From the NCBI RefSeq assembly GCF_028372415.1, contig NC_092872.1:265447008-265511007 (forward strand): a DNA stretch of 64,000 bases, written 5' to 3'. The position numbers were made by a program, and so were the translations under genes. The notes beneath the pieces are model-generated. The model saw nothing but the letters and a program-made list of their open reading frames with translations, was not told where the DNA came from and searched no databases. Positions 41,751 to 51,912 of this stretch are shown in pieces; within the stretch, counting starts at the first letter, position 1; every line of letters begins with the position of its first letter. The DNA comes from Notamacropus eugenii (Eukaryota > Chordata > Mammalia > Diprotodontia > Macropodidae).

Positions 41751-41930
41751 GTATAGAAGAGTAGCAGTCAAAGATTGGATTTATGGTCACAAAGATGGTG
41801 GATATACCATTTCAACAGGTAATAGTATCATTGATTTTATTACAGTTATCACAAAAGGTCTAAGGGATGGAATGGGTAAGGTACCTGTGGATGCAAGGAA
41901 GCAAATGGACCTGCTATAGACCGGAGGTAT

Positions 41931-42093
41931 CAAACCCACAGCCCTCAGTGTCCAGTAAAATTTCCAGTATAACTTAAACCAGATTAAAATAAATAAAAAT
42001 ACAACACAACATATATGAATATTAATTCATGGTTTTCTAAGTATGAACCCACAGGGATTCATTTCCATATGAGTTTGACATGCATGACCCCAG
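41931..42093. mobile_element. hAT-type miniature element ('caaac/gtttga' family)
   Basis: Left 'ggaggtatcaaacccacagc', interior 'attaaaataaataaaaatac' and 'tcatggttttctaagtatga', right 'atatgagtttgacatgcatg'. Ends are inverted copies of each other. Confidence 0.65.
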
Positions 42094-42385
42094 AAAGTGC
42101 ACAGTGGCATGTCTTTGTTCCTCTTACTCATGGTCTCTGTTGACCTACTTTTGTAGGGTGTTAGATGACAGTACTATCCAGTAGGGAGTCATATGAGCAA
42201 GCACAGGGCACAAAAAAAGTCTTAATAAATGGGTTTTTTTTTCATTCATAAGGAGGCAGCATAGCCCCCTGCATTTCAGTGCCCTGATCCAAAGTTCATT
42301 CAAACCCATGCTAGTGAGAGAAATTAATATTAAGCTCTTATGTTAATAACTAATTATTACTATGTAATCCACCCTTTTCCCTTCT

Positions 42386-42935
42386 GTTAAGGCCCAACTC
42401 CTACAAAAGGTCAATCACCCTCAGAAGGGCATGGTCAATTACCCCTCATGGCACTTGATCCTTAGTGAGATACCACTCAACTGGGAGACCTATTTTCTGG
42501 TTTAGATTATAAACAGAATCCAGTCTCAGTGAGACTCTTCCTGGAAGAGGAACTCCATATCCTGGATCCCCTCCATTAGAGTCTCAGGCAACTCAATTCA
42601 TGAAGGAGAAAACTAGCTAGAGAGGTCCAGATGCAGATGGCCTTCCCTTGACCAAATATCTTAAAGTTGCTGAGTCTTATAATCAAGCCGTATTCTCTGT
42701 AGGAGGAGCAGAAGACTTTTAGTATATCTTCTCAATAATTTAGTGATTGCCAACGACCCTAATTAATAAATTGCTTATTAATTATCCAAAAACTCCATTT
42801 CTCAGGGTTTTCATTCCTCTCACTATGTATGACCCTGCTCCTCACTGAAGAATAAAGTTCCCCTCTCTTCTGATTTGGCCCCTGGTAGAGTGTTGTTTCT
42901 TGAAAGATCTAATACCCTTTTATTTTTCTCAAAAC
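42386..42935 (+). mobile_element. Possible solo LTR-like element (fossil)
   Basis: A stretch of distinct composition with a polyadenylation signal in an LTR-like setting ('tgaagaataaagttcccctc') followed by a pyrimidine- and GT-rich segment. No internal retroviral region was seen and the ends are not fixed. It may instead be unrelated unique sequence. Not functional as far as can be judged. Confidence 0.3.
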
Positions 42936-43074
42936 CACTTTTTTAAAAAAATGGAACATTTTAAATAGATGTATATAAGTTGGAAGTATGGAGCAGAGAG
43001 GGATCAGTTGCCCACAATCTTCCTTTGAAAAATGCATTAACTCCTTTGAGTTAATACAAATCACAAAAACACAG

Positions 43075-43200
43075 ATACTCAGAGTTGGCAGGTCCCTTAG
43101 AAGCCATCTAGTTCAACCCATCAATAAGGTTATTCCTAACACTTAAGAAACTGACTACTCCAGTCCATTAGTTGGCATCAAGGCGCACCCAAAGTACCAA
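43075..43200 (-). mobile_element. L3/CR1 LINE 3' end, antisense
   Basis: 'actcagagttggcaggtccc' and 'ttagaagccatctagttcaa', then 'ctgactactccagtccatta'. Confidence 0.75.
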
Positions 43201-43419
43201 GTTCTAACTCATTCCTTTAATCACAGAGGAAAAAGGCATAATTGTTATAATTTCTACATTACTCATCAAAAATTCAGTAGACATCATTGGTTTTCTGCTA
43301 AAATTTTATTTCCTAAAATGTCATCTATTCTCTATATGCTCTTTATGCGATATGTTGTGAAGACTTGCTATTGTCTAGGATATCATCAATCAGCCAAAAA
43401 GTACATATTAAGCACTTGC

Positions 43420-43895
43420 TCTTAACACAATCATTGCTGAGCAGCACTTTTAGAAAGGACCTTGGTCAGTAGGACAGTGTCAGATGAGGGCAAACAGGAT
43501 GTCAAAGTGCCCTAAATTCATCATCCTCAACATGAGAATGAGTTGAAGGAAATGGGAGTGCTTAGCCTAAAAAAGAGAATACTTGGGGGAGGGAGAGGTG
43601 GCCATGAAAACGGGCAAGTATTTGAAAAGCTATTCTATGGAGAAGGATTAGACTTGTTCTTGGTGCTCAAGAATGTGACATGTGAAAGATACAGAAGCTG
43701 AGGGGAAAGGAAAGGGCCCTAAGGGAACTATTGAAAAGTGGAATGGGCAACTGAAAGGAGTTCTACCCCACTGGAAGTCTTCAGGTAAAAGTGGGAAAAC
43801 CATCTGTCAAAATAATAGATTCTTTTTCAGGTGTGGGTTGAGCTAGATGGTCTGTGGGGCCACTTCCACTAATAAAATTGTATTATTCTAATTCT
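43420..43895 (+). mobile_element. L3/CR1 LINE 3' region
   Basis: 'ggagtgcttagcctaaaaaa', 'gggcaagtatttgaaaagct', 'gattagacttgttcttggtg', 'actggaagtcttcaggtaaa' and 'ttgagctagatggtctgtgg' in consensus order. Confidence 0.8.
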
Positions 43896-43939
43896 GCAAA
43901 TTAGTGAGTCCTTTGGCCTCTATGAACCCCCTTGAGAGG

Positions 43940-44170
43940 ACATGGGCTATAGCTGTAAGGTCACTGAATCTGGTATTAAAGATTCTGGGTTCAAATTTTG
44001 TCTCTGCTCCTTAATTTCAAAGTGGTCTTCAGAAAGTTGTTTGGCCTCTCTGAGCTTTGTTTTTCTTGTATATAGATTGGGAGTAGTAATTCTTATTTTT
44101 CTACCCAACAGAATTGTTTGGAAGAATTTAACAAATGTTAAAGATCTTTAAAAGCTCAAATTTTATAATT
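43940..44170 (+). mobile_element. THER/MIR SINE with L2-like tail
   Basis: 'attctgggttcaaattttgt', 'agttgtttggcctctctgag' and 'aaatgttaaagatctttaaa'. Confidence 0.75.
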
Positions 44171-44239
44171 AGACCATAGTGATACAGCTTTCAAGTTGAG
44201 AATGATATGATTGCCTTACCTTATCAATATAAACAAATC

Positions 44240-44500
44240 AAATATAATAATAGCTAACATGTAATAAGCATCTACTATGTGACAGTCATTGTACTTAGTT
44301 TTATAATTGTTATTTCATTTGATCTACAACAAGGTAGATACTGATATTATCCCCATTTTACAGTTGAGAAAAAAGTAAACAGAGATTAGGTGACTTTCCC
44401 AGGGTCACACACCTAGCAAGTAATCAAGGTTGGATTTGAACTCAGATCATCCTGATTCCAAGCCCTGCACTCTCTCCACTGTACCACCTACCAACTTTTG
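44240..44500 (-). mobile_element. MIR SINE, antisense, near full length
   Basis: 'taataagcatctactatgtg', 'atttcatttgatctacaaca', 'tatccccattttacagttga', 'ccagggtcacacacctagca' and 'ggatttgaactcagatcatc'. Confidence 0.88.
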
Positions 44501-44519
44501 ATTTAATTATCTGGATTAG

Positions 44520-44590
44520 AACTGCACAACATATGGCCAGGCTGTTTGAGGCCTACCAAAGGATTTAGGGTTTCAGGTTGAAAAATGTAG
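44520..44590. mobile_element. hAT-type miniature element, fragment
   Basis: 'actgcacaacatatggccag' and 'ctaccaaaggatttagggtt' match the left half of the element at 60661. Confidence 0.5.
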
Positions 44591-45234
44591 GGTTGCCAGT
44601 ATGCACTCTGCTATTTGTCACATGACCTGTGGAAACCAACCATCATCAGTCTGTCTCTAGTCTAACCTATCTTTTGCAAAGAAGTTTACAAGTTGTGCAA
44701 GTCTGGTCTAGATATATCCTTCAGAACTGATTCTGCTAGGAAACTTTGAGTCAGCTTTAACAATAACCTGACTTATTTAATCCCCTTCCTTAGCTCACCA
44801 CATTAGCCATCATCCTTAGCTAACATTAGCTCAATATCTCCTTAAAGAAAATTCCCAAGAAAGGTTACCTTAGACAATGTTAATACCATCTATTCACCCG
44901 TTTATTTATACAAGTGACTTCCCCAAAGCCTGGGAAGATAATATTATCTCAAATTTACATACAAAAGAACATCTCTGAGTATTTATGCTAAAATAATGCA
45001 AAGTTTCCTTTTGTGTTAATTTCTATGAAATAGTCTCTTATAAAACACAATCCTACAGGATTGCAGACATTTATTTATACAATTTCTAAACTTTGCTCAG
45101 TATAGCTTTAGGGCAGTGGCTCTAAGCAGTGGTATAATTGAAATTCAGGGTCCTTTCTACAAATAACACAGGAGGGACTGTAGGGAAAGAAGGTCTAAGT
45201 AGGAAAACTAATGAATTATGGAATATAATTTGGA
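44591..45234. other. No recognised feature
   Basis: About 640 bp of apparently unique AT-rich sequence without coding signal. Confidence 0.4.
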
Positions 45235-45300
45235 AAGTAGCTCAGAGGTCAGCTAGCATAACCCATACCTGAAAAGTAATCCCCAATGCAAGTACTTGTT
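45235..45300 (-). mobile_element. L3/CR1 tail, antisense
   Basis: 'gtagctcagaggtcagctag' and 'cataacccatacctgaaaag' match the antisense CR1/L3 3' UTR. Confidence 0.65.
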
Positions 45301-45839
45301 CTGTCTCCATTTATGGATCTGCAATAATGGGGAACTATGATCACTCAGAGTAGTTGGTGTATAGAAGAATGTGTAAAATTACAATGCTAAGTCCAGAACA
45401 GGCAATCTATAAATACTGGAATGGAAGAAAAGTAAAATGATAACAGTGTGAGTTATAGAAAAATTGCATCTACAGATCACAAAGAGCGGTCTGGGTTTTT
45501 TTTTGCAACTAAATTGATTATGGAACACTATCATTTCTACTTCTAGACTCTTCGTCTTGATAGAGATGAAGTTTTTGTTAAGCACCTACTACATCTCAGG
45601 CACTATGTGAAACATTAGGTATACAAATAAATTCCTTTTACTGTCAGTCACCCAGAGGCTCGCATATGGATATGAAATGGACATTGAGCCATTATGGAGA
45701 GGTGGCCAGAAAGTGATATGAGAGCTGGTTCTTTGCCTATTTGAGCTCAGTGACTAGAGTCAGAGTCTAAATTCATATGGGAGAAATATGACAATGATGG
45801 CCAAAGTGTAGGCATAGTATGGAGATGGCCTAGAAGTCA
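45301..45839. other. Mostly unassigned; one L2 scrap
   Basis: 45570-45640 is an antisense L2 terminus ('gttaagcacctactacatct'). The rest is unassigned. Confidence 0.45.
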
Positions 45840-46371
45840 AGCCCACAAGGAGTGATTTACTATGTTCCAGGTATTGTGCTAAATTCTGGGTACATCATGA
45901 TAGTCAAAAAGATAATCCCTGACCTCAAGGAATTTATACACTAATTGGGGAGATTCCATGTAAACAACTAGATGGATATAAGATATGAAGGAAAAGTGTT
46001 CCAAAAGTGAATGTATTATTAGCAGAAGAGATCAGGAATAGCCTCCTATGGGAAGTAGGTGGGATATGAGGTGAGTCTAAAAGTAAGTCAACTAAACTAA
46101 GATGTCAAGGTGAGGGAGCAAAACATGCCCAATGTGGAAGACAGCCAATATCAAGGAGAGTGGGCTGTCCTAATTAAAGAACTGCCAAGAGGCTAATATA
46201 GCTAGGTTGTGGAATGTGTGGAGGGGAGTAAAATAGTAAGACTGGGCAGGTTGGAAGGGGTGGCTTGCAAAGATCTTTAAATGGCAGAGTAGTTTATATT
46301 TGATCCTGGTGGTATTAGGAAGCCAGTGGAGCTCATTGAGGAGGTGGCTGGCATGGTTAGACCTACCCTTT
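45840..46371 (-). mobile_element. L2 LINE, antisense: host of HAL1-like C
   Basis: 'atgttccaggtattgtgcta', 'ccctgacctcaaggaattta', 'tttgatcctggtggtattag', 'gaagccagtggagctcattg' and 'tggcatggttagacctaccc' run in antisense L2 order to the insertion point, and continue at 48878. Confidence 0.85.
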
Positions 46372-46692
46372 AGAAAAATCATCTTGGATACAGCCCAGGA
46401 AGTACACGCAGTCCAGGAAGTATGAAGTGCATGCAGCCCAGGAAGCTCTGACATGTTCAGGTTCCTGAACAGACTTCAGGGAGGCACCAGCAGCAGTTCC
46501 CAGATTTCTCAACCCACAAACACCACAGACAACTACAAAGGTCAGTGGGAGAGCTCTGTCACCCAGGAGAGCAGCTTCCATTTTTGGACACCTCCTTCTA
46601 GAGTCCCTGGAGGAATTGAGAAGCTGATCTGAATCTCAGCCCTGAGCTCCGCCCTGACAAACAACTCAAAAGTCAAGTGACTGGCTGGGAAA

Positions 46693-47773
46693 ATGTCTGA
46701 AAAAGGGAAAAAGAATAAGACAATAGAAGGTTACTTTCTTGGTGAGCAATTATTTTCTTCCATCATTTCAGATGAGGAGGAACAATTTAAGTCTTCAGAA
46801 GAAGACCTAAAAGTCAAGGCTTCTGTATGCAAAACCTCCAAAATAAATATGTAATAGTCTCAGGCCATGGAAGAACTCAAAAAGAATTTTGAAAATCAAG
46901 TAAGAGAGGTGAAGGAAAAATTGGGAAGAGAAATGAGAGCAATGAAAGAGAACCACAAAAAGCAAGTCAACAGCTTGCTAAAGAACACTCGAAAAAAAAA
47001 TGCTGAAGAAATTACCACCTTAAAAAACAGACTAACTCAAATGACAAAAAAAGGTCCAAAAAGCCCATGAGGAGAAGAATGCTTTAAAGAGCAGAATTAG
47101 ACAAATGGAAAAGGAGGTTCAAAAGCTCACAGAAGAAAATAGTTCTTTAAAAATTAAAATGGAAAAGATGGAAGCTTATGACTTTATGAGAACCCAAGAA
47201 ATTACAAAACAAAACCAAAAGAATGAAAAAAATAGAAGATAATGTGCAATATCTCATTGGAAAAATAACTGACCTGGAAAATAGATCCAGGAGAGACAAT
47301 TTAAAAATTATGGGACTACAAAAAAAAAGAGCCTAGACATCATCTTTCATGAAATTATCAAGGTAAACTGCCCTGAGATTCTAGAACCAGAGGGCAAAAT
47401 AAGTATTCAAGGAATCCTGAAAGAGATTCAAAAAGAGAAACTCTTAGGAATATTGTAGCCAAATTCCAGAGTTCTTGGGTCAAGAAGAAAATATTGCAAG
47501 CAGCTAGAAAGAAACAATTTGAGTATTGTGGAAATGTAATCAGGATAACACAGGATCTGGCAGCTTCTACATTAAGGGATCAAAGGGCTTGGAATATGAT
47601 ATTCCAGAAGTCAAAGGAACTAAGATTAAAACCAAGAAACAGTTATCCACCAAAACTGAGTATAATACTTCAGGGGGAAAAAATGGCCATTCAGTGATAC
47701 AGAGGACTTTCAAGCATTCTTGATAAAAAGACCAGACCTGAAAAGAAAATTTGATTTTCAAACACAAGAATGA
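46693..47773 (+). pseudogene. L1 ORF1p relic of element C
   Basis: The ATG at 46693 opens MSEKGKKNKTIEGYFLGEQ, then an acidic SDEEEQ stretch until stops near 46850. The coiled coil follows (MEELKKNFENQVREVKEKLG at 46867), then frameshifts. The C-terminal domain is clear at 47494-47697 with AARKKQFEYCGNVIRITQDL and KLSIIL, ending QTQE-stop at 47771. The start codon is kept, unlike in B. It is a decayed copy with several frame breaks, so no functional protein is expected. Confidence 0.88.
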
Positions 47774-47910
47774 AGAGAAGCATGAAAAGATAAACAGGAA
47801 AGAAAAATCATAAAGGACTTTCTAAAGTTGAACTGTTTACACTCCTACATGGAAAGATAATGTTTGTAACTCTTGAAACTTTTCTCAGTATTTGGGTAGT
47901 TGGAAGGATT

Positions 47911-47948
47911 ACACACACACACTCACACACACACACACACACGCACAT

Positions 47949-48011
<63 letters not shown>

Positions 48012-48016
48012 CATAC
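47911..48016. repeat. (CA)n/(TA)n microsatellite in the 3' UTR of C
   Basis: About 80 bp of CA with few interruptions, then TA. It lies at the same place as the shorter CA tract of B (13842). Confidence 0.95.
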
Positions 48017-48877
48017 AGAAAGCGCTGGGTGAGTTGAATAAGAAGGGATGATATTTTAAAAAAATAAAATTAAGGGGTGAGAGAGGAATATATTGGGAGG
48101 AAAAAGGGAGAAATGGAATGGAGCAAATTATCACTCATAAAAGAGGCAAGGATAAGCTTATTCAATGGAGGGGAAGAGGGAGGAGATGAGAAAGAAAAAG
48201 TGAAACTTACTCTCTTCACATTTGGCTTAAGGAGGTAATAACGTGCTAACTCAATTTGGTATGAAAATCTAAATTACACTACAGGAAAATAGGGGAGAAG
48301 GAGACAAGTAGAGTGAGAGGAATGACAGAAGGGAGGGCAAATGGGAGAAGGGGATAATTAGAAGTGAACACTTATGAGGAGGGACAAGGTCAAAAGAGAG
48401 AATAGAATAAATGGGGAGCTGGATACGATGGAGGGAAATATAGTTAGTCTTACACAACATGACTATTATGGAAGTCTTTTGCAAAACGACACATATGTTG
48501 CCTATATTGAATTGCTTGCCTTCTCAGTGGGGATGGGTAAGGAGGGAGGAAGGGAGAGAAGTTGGAATTCAAAGTATTAGGAACAAATGTTGAGAAACAT
48601 TTTTGCATAGAACTGGGAAATAAGAAATACAGGTAATGGGGTATAGAAATCTATTTTGCCCTACAAGAAAAGAGAGAAGATGGGAATAAGTGAAGGGAGA
48701 GGTATGATATAGGGGAGGGCATATTGAGGGAAGGGGTAATCAGAATGCACAGTGTTCTGGGGTGGGGGAGGGGAGAGATTGGGGGAAAATTTGGAACTCA
48801 AAATTTTGTGGAAATGAATGTTGAAAACTAAAAATAAATATTTGAAATTTTAAAAAAAGAAAGAAAAATCACCTTGG

Positions 48878-49105
48878 TAGCTAAATGGGAGATGAATTGG
48901 ATAAGGGAGAACTTGTTATAAAGAGACCATTAAGAAGCTATTACATTAGTTCAAAGGAGAGGTGATAAGGCCTGGATGCCACAAAGGTAGAAATTACAAG
49001 CACCATGGTAAATAAAAGTGAGGAGTTGAGGATGACACCAAGGTTGTAATTCTGGGTGACTAGAAGGATTGGGGTGTAGATGAAGAGGTCAGAGTACAGT
49101 GAAAT
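48878..49105 (-). mobile_element. L2 LINE, antisense, resumed after C
   Basis: 'ctaaatgggagatgaattgg', 'ttaagaagctattacattag', 'aaggagaggtgataaggcct' and 'gaggatgacaccaaggttgt' carry on the L2 consensus without loss. Confidence 0.85.
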
Positions 49106-49110
49106 TATTG

Positions 49111-49352
49111 TTGTTGAGTCATTTCAGCCTCTTCATGTCCCCTTTTCAGGGGTTTACTTAGCAAAGATACTGGAGTGGTTTGCCATTTCCTTCTCCAGCT
49201 TAATTTCCAGATAAGGAACTGAGGCAAACAGGGTAAAATGACCTGCAAGGGTCACATAGCTGGTAAGTGTCTGAGACCAGATTTGAGTACATGAAGATAA
49301 GTCTTCCTGATACCACACTCACTACTCTATCCACTGCACTATCTAACTGCCC
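49111..49352 (-). mobile_element. MAR1-like SINE, antisense
   Basis: 'gcaaagatactggagtggtt', 'tgccatttccttctccagct' and 'tatccactgcactatctaac'. Inserted at the end of the L2. A degenerate target copy 'tgaaat/ctat' may flank it. Confidence 0.88.
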
Positions 49353-49384
49353 TTGAAACTATCACTGTGAAACTATCAACTCTT

Positions 49385-49829
49385 TATTCCTTGGAGCCAT
49401 ACTCCTCAAAGCATCCCATCACCACATCACCTGGTGCCACATACTGAACTTGAGGTCCAGTAAATCCCCCAGATCTTTTTGCAAACAGCTGCCACCCACC
49501 ATGCCTCCCTTGTCTTATGCTTCTGAAGTCAATTTTTTGTAACCAAGTGTAAGATTATATTTATCCATATTATATTCCCCATTATATGATTTAGTCCAAC
49601 TCCTCAGCTTCTCAATAATTTATTGGAGCCTGACCCTGTTTTCCACCCAGCTTTGAATAATCAACAAATTTGATGAACATGTTATCTATTCCTTTATCCA
49701 AGGCATTGCTTTTAAAAAAAAATCTATCACAATACCAAGCACAGATCCTTGGTAGATGCAACTGGAGACTTCCTGCCACACTGCCATTTTGATACATTTG
49801 AAAGGACCACTGACTCTAATCAGTGATTC
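49385..49829 (-). mobile_element. L3/CR1 LINE ORF2 (reverse transcriptase), antisense
   Basis: On the minus strand a frame at 49797-49612 reads ALDKGIDNMFIKFVDYSKLG, corresponding to the L3/CR1 segment with FADDTKLGG; the catalytic YADD/FADD motif is changed to FVDY. Interrupted on the right by a SINE. Confidence 0.82.
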
Positions 49830-49990
49830 TTGATTAAACTTAGACCACTAACACTATCTGTGTGACCTTGAGGAAGCTACTGAATATTTGTGGGTCTCAG
49901 TTTCCTCCTCTGTTTGATGAAGGGACTGAAAAAGGTAGCTTCAGGTCTCTTTCAGTTCTACATCTGTGATAAATGGGATCCTATGGCATT
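49830..49990 (+). mobile_element. MIR-like SINE inside the L3 relic
   Basis: 'ctgtgtgaccttgaggaagc', 'gggtctcagtttcctcctct' and 'gtagcttcaggtctctttca' end in the CR1/L3-type tail. Confidence 0.75.
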
Positions 49991-49994
49991 GAAC

Positions 49995-50272
49995 ATTAAA
50001 AACATTACTTATGGTCATCTATCCCTGACTCTACCTAATTATGTTTTCATCCAGTCCACATCTCTCCCACTTCTCCACAAAAATAACGAGCTATTTTATT
50101 AAATATGTTGCTCAAATCTAGATAAATGTCATTCCTCTCATTGACCAGTTGAGTAGCCCTATCAACGAAGAAAATGCAGCTAGTCTGGCATTACCTTTTT
50201 CTTGATGAAGCCATGCTGAAGCCCTTGGGTGTTAATCAACCATCCTTCCTAAGAGTTTCCAATCTCAAAGAA
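49995..50272 (-). mobile_element. L3/CR1 LINE ORF2, antisense, second part
   Basis: 'aatatgttgctcaaatctag', 'gaccagttgagtagccctat', 'gctagtctggcattaccttt' and 'tcttgatgaagccatgctga' match the antisense of the CR1/L3 reverse-transcriptase N-terminal half. Confidence 0.8.
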
Positions 50273-50325
50273 ATCAAAAATGGGAAAAGTACCTACTTGT
50301 ACAAAATACTTATAGTAGCTCTTTT
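50273..50325 (+). mobile_element. 55-bp L1 ORF2 scrap
   Basis: 'agtacctacttgtacaaaat' and 'acttatagtagctctttt' match the L1 segment 'gacccacatgtacaaaaatg' seen at 31252. It is wedged between an L3 and an RTE-type fragment. Confidence 0.6.
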
Positions 50326-50480
50326 GTCACATGTTGTCTTGCTACTGAACTGACTCCGGAAGAGAAACTGAGGCTGTAAACTGTGCACAACTCTGCCTCC
50401 CTTAAAAATTCACTCTGGAGTCAAGACATCACCAATCATGTAATTGGTCCTCTTCAAAAATGAAGGATGAACAACAATTT
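50326..50480 (+). mobile_element. RTE-type LINE 3' end, short copy
   Basis: 'agagaaactgaggctgtaaa' and 'ggtcctcttcaaaaatgaag', ending 'gatgaacaacaa', the same terminus as at 51335-51375 and the complement of 37588. Confidence 0.7.
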
Positions 50481-50489
50481 AAAGAGGGC

Positions 50490-50692
50490 TCCCAAGTCAG
50501 CCACCTCTTCATTTCTTACCAGCTTGGTCTTCTTTCATTAGACTCTATCATGTTCCCCTACTGGGTACCTTCTTCCTCTTTCTAACCCCCACTTTCCAGC
50601 TTGACCTTCTATGTCATCATCCCCCACTAGACCTGAGGTCAGGTACTGTCTTCCTTTTTAATTATTTGTATTTGTAATGCTTGGGAGAGAAG
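50490..50692 (+). mobile_element. L2 3' UTR and end
   Basis: 'gaggtcaggtactgtcttcc' and 'tttgtatttgtaatgcttgg' fit the L2 3' UTR; the last bases are lost. Confidence 0.6.
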
Positions 50693-50694
50693 AG

Positions 50695-51375
50695 GTATTA
50701 GACTGACTACCAAACTGAAGATCTATAGAGACATTGTGCTGATCTCATTGTTGTACGCCTGTGAAACATGGACAGTCTACCAGCACCATGCCAGGAAACT
50801 AAATCGTTTCCATTTGAACTGTCTTGGGAAGATTCTGAGGATCACCTGGCAGGATAAGGTACCAGACACTGAAGTCTTTGCTCGAGCTGATCTGCCAAGC
50901 ATTCAAACTATGCTTCAGAGAACACAACTCCAATGGGCTGGTCACATTGTTTGAATGCAGAATGTACACTTGCCAAAAAGACTATTTTATGGAGAACTCA
51001 CATGGGGCAGGCAGTCACATGGTGGTCAGAAAAAGTGATACAAGGACACTCTCAAGGTCTCTCTCAAGAACTTTGGGTTTGACTGTGTAACATGGCAGAC
51101 ACTGGCACAGGACCACTCAGCATGGCATGCCCACATCAGAAAGGGTGCTGTGCTCTATGAGCAAAGCAGAATTGAGACAGCACAAGGTAAACATAGGATG
51201 TGCAAATTTGGAGTATCCATCCCAAATATTCACACGGACTATCTGTGCTCAACCTGTGATAGAGCATTCTGAACTCATATTGGTCTGATCAGCCAGTCAC
51301 ACACACTGAAATTTCACTTTATCATGGTGATGTCATTTTAGTTCTCTTTGAGAACAAAGGATAACAACCAACCAT
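50695..51375 (+). mobile_element. RTE/RTE-X-like LINE, C-terminal end of the polyprotein and 3' tail
   Basis: Decayed frames encode LLYACETWTVYQHHARKLNR (from 50745), then RITWQDKVPDTEVFARADLP, QLQWAGHIV and, after a frameshift, RLFYGELTWG and KRYKDTLKVSLKNFG. A zinc-finger-like CSTCDRAF ... GLISH follows at about 51245-51300, with an in-frame stop between the halves. This C-terminal layout is known from non-LTR elements outside L1/L2. The 3' end 'ttctctttgagaacaaagga' plus 'taacaacc' is shared with other fragments here. The exact clade is uncertain. Confidence 0.82.
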
Positions 51376-51577
51376 TTATAATACTTAGCATCATGTTTAT
51401 TTACCCATTGATTGCCTGAAGAAAATAATAGCCCCCAGTTGGATTCCTAGATTTCATTCTTTTGCAGCTCTAACACATCCCATTTATATCTTCTTTGTGT
51501 ATGTGTACCTCTCTATGGAACTCTGATTTATAAATTTTTAACTATAGAAATTATTTGTGCATGCATGTCCTTTGAAG

Positions 51578-51578
<1 letters not shown>

Positions 51579-51614
<36 letters not shown>

Positions 51615-51623
51615 ACACACACA
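51579..51623. repeat. (CA)n microsatellite
   Basis: About 45 bp of CA with a single 'cc' interruption. Confidence 0.97.
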
Positions 51624-51659
51624 ATATCCTGGGACAAAATGCTTGATTTCTTTGCCTGT

Positions 51660-51740
51660 TCTAGATTCAGTCAGTCAAATAGCATTTATTAAGTGCCCCT
51701 TATGTGTCAAGAGCTCTATTAAGATGTTCCCATAAAATCC
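51660..51740 (-). mobile_element. L2 3' end, antisense
   Basis: 'atagcatttattaagtgccc' and 'ttatgtgtcaagagctctat'. Confidence 0.75.
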
Positions 51741-51774
51741 AGCACACTCAATGGTCTAAACTATGGAGAGGTGC

Positions 51775-51912
51775 GGAACCTGCAGCCTCGAGGCCACATG
51801 GAGCCTTCAGTCCTCAAGTGCCACCTTTTGAGTGCAAACTCTGACTAAATCCAAACAATACTGTGAAATTTGGATTCAGTCAAAGGGACACACTTGAGGA
51901 CCATACCCTGAT
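51775..51912. mobile_element. hAT-type palindromic miniature element
   Basis: 'gtgcggaacctgcagcctcg', 'aggccacatggagccttcag', 'gtgaaatttggattcagtca' and 'acacacttgaggacc' match the family at 25323. The right end is lost. Confidence 0.75.

Larger units (their letters stand above)
46388..48861 (+). mobile_element. HAL1-like element C
   Basis: Target copies agaaaaatcatcttgg (46372-46387) and the same with one change (48862-48877) flank it. The 5' end is truncated within the 5' UTR, since the 'gccaagatgg' start of A and B is absent. ORF1 begins at ATG 46693. After ORF1 comes the same 3' UTR as in B ('tgaattgcttgccttctcag', 'aggtaatggggtatagaaat'), without any ORF2. About 2.47 kb. Confidence 0.92.
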
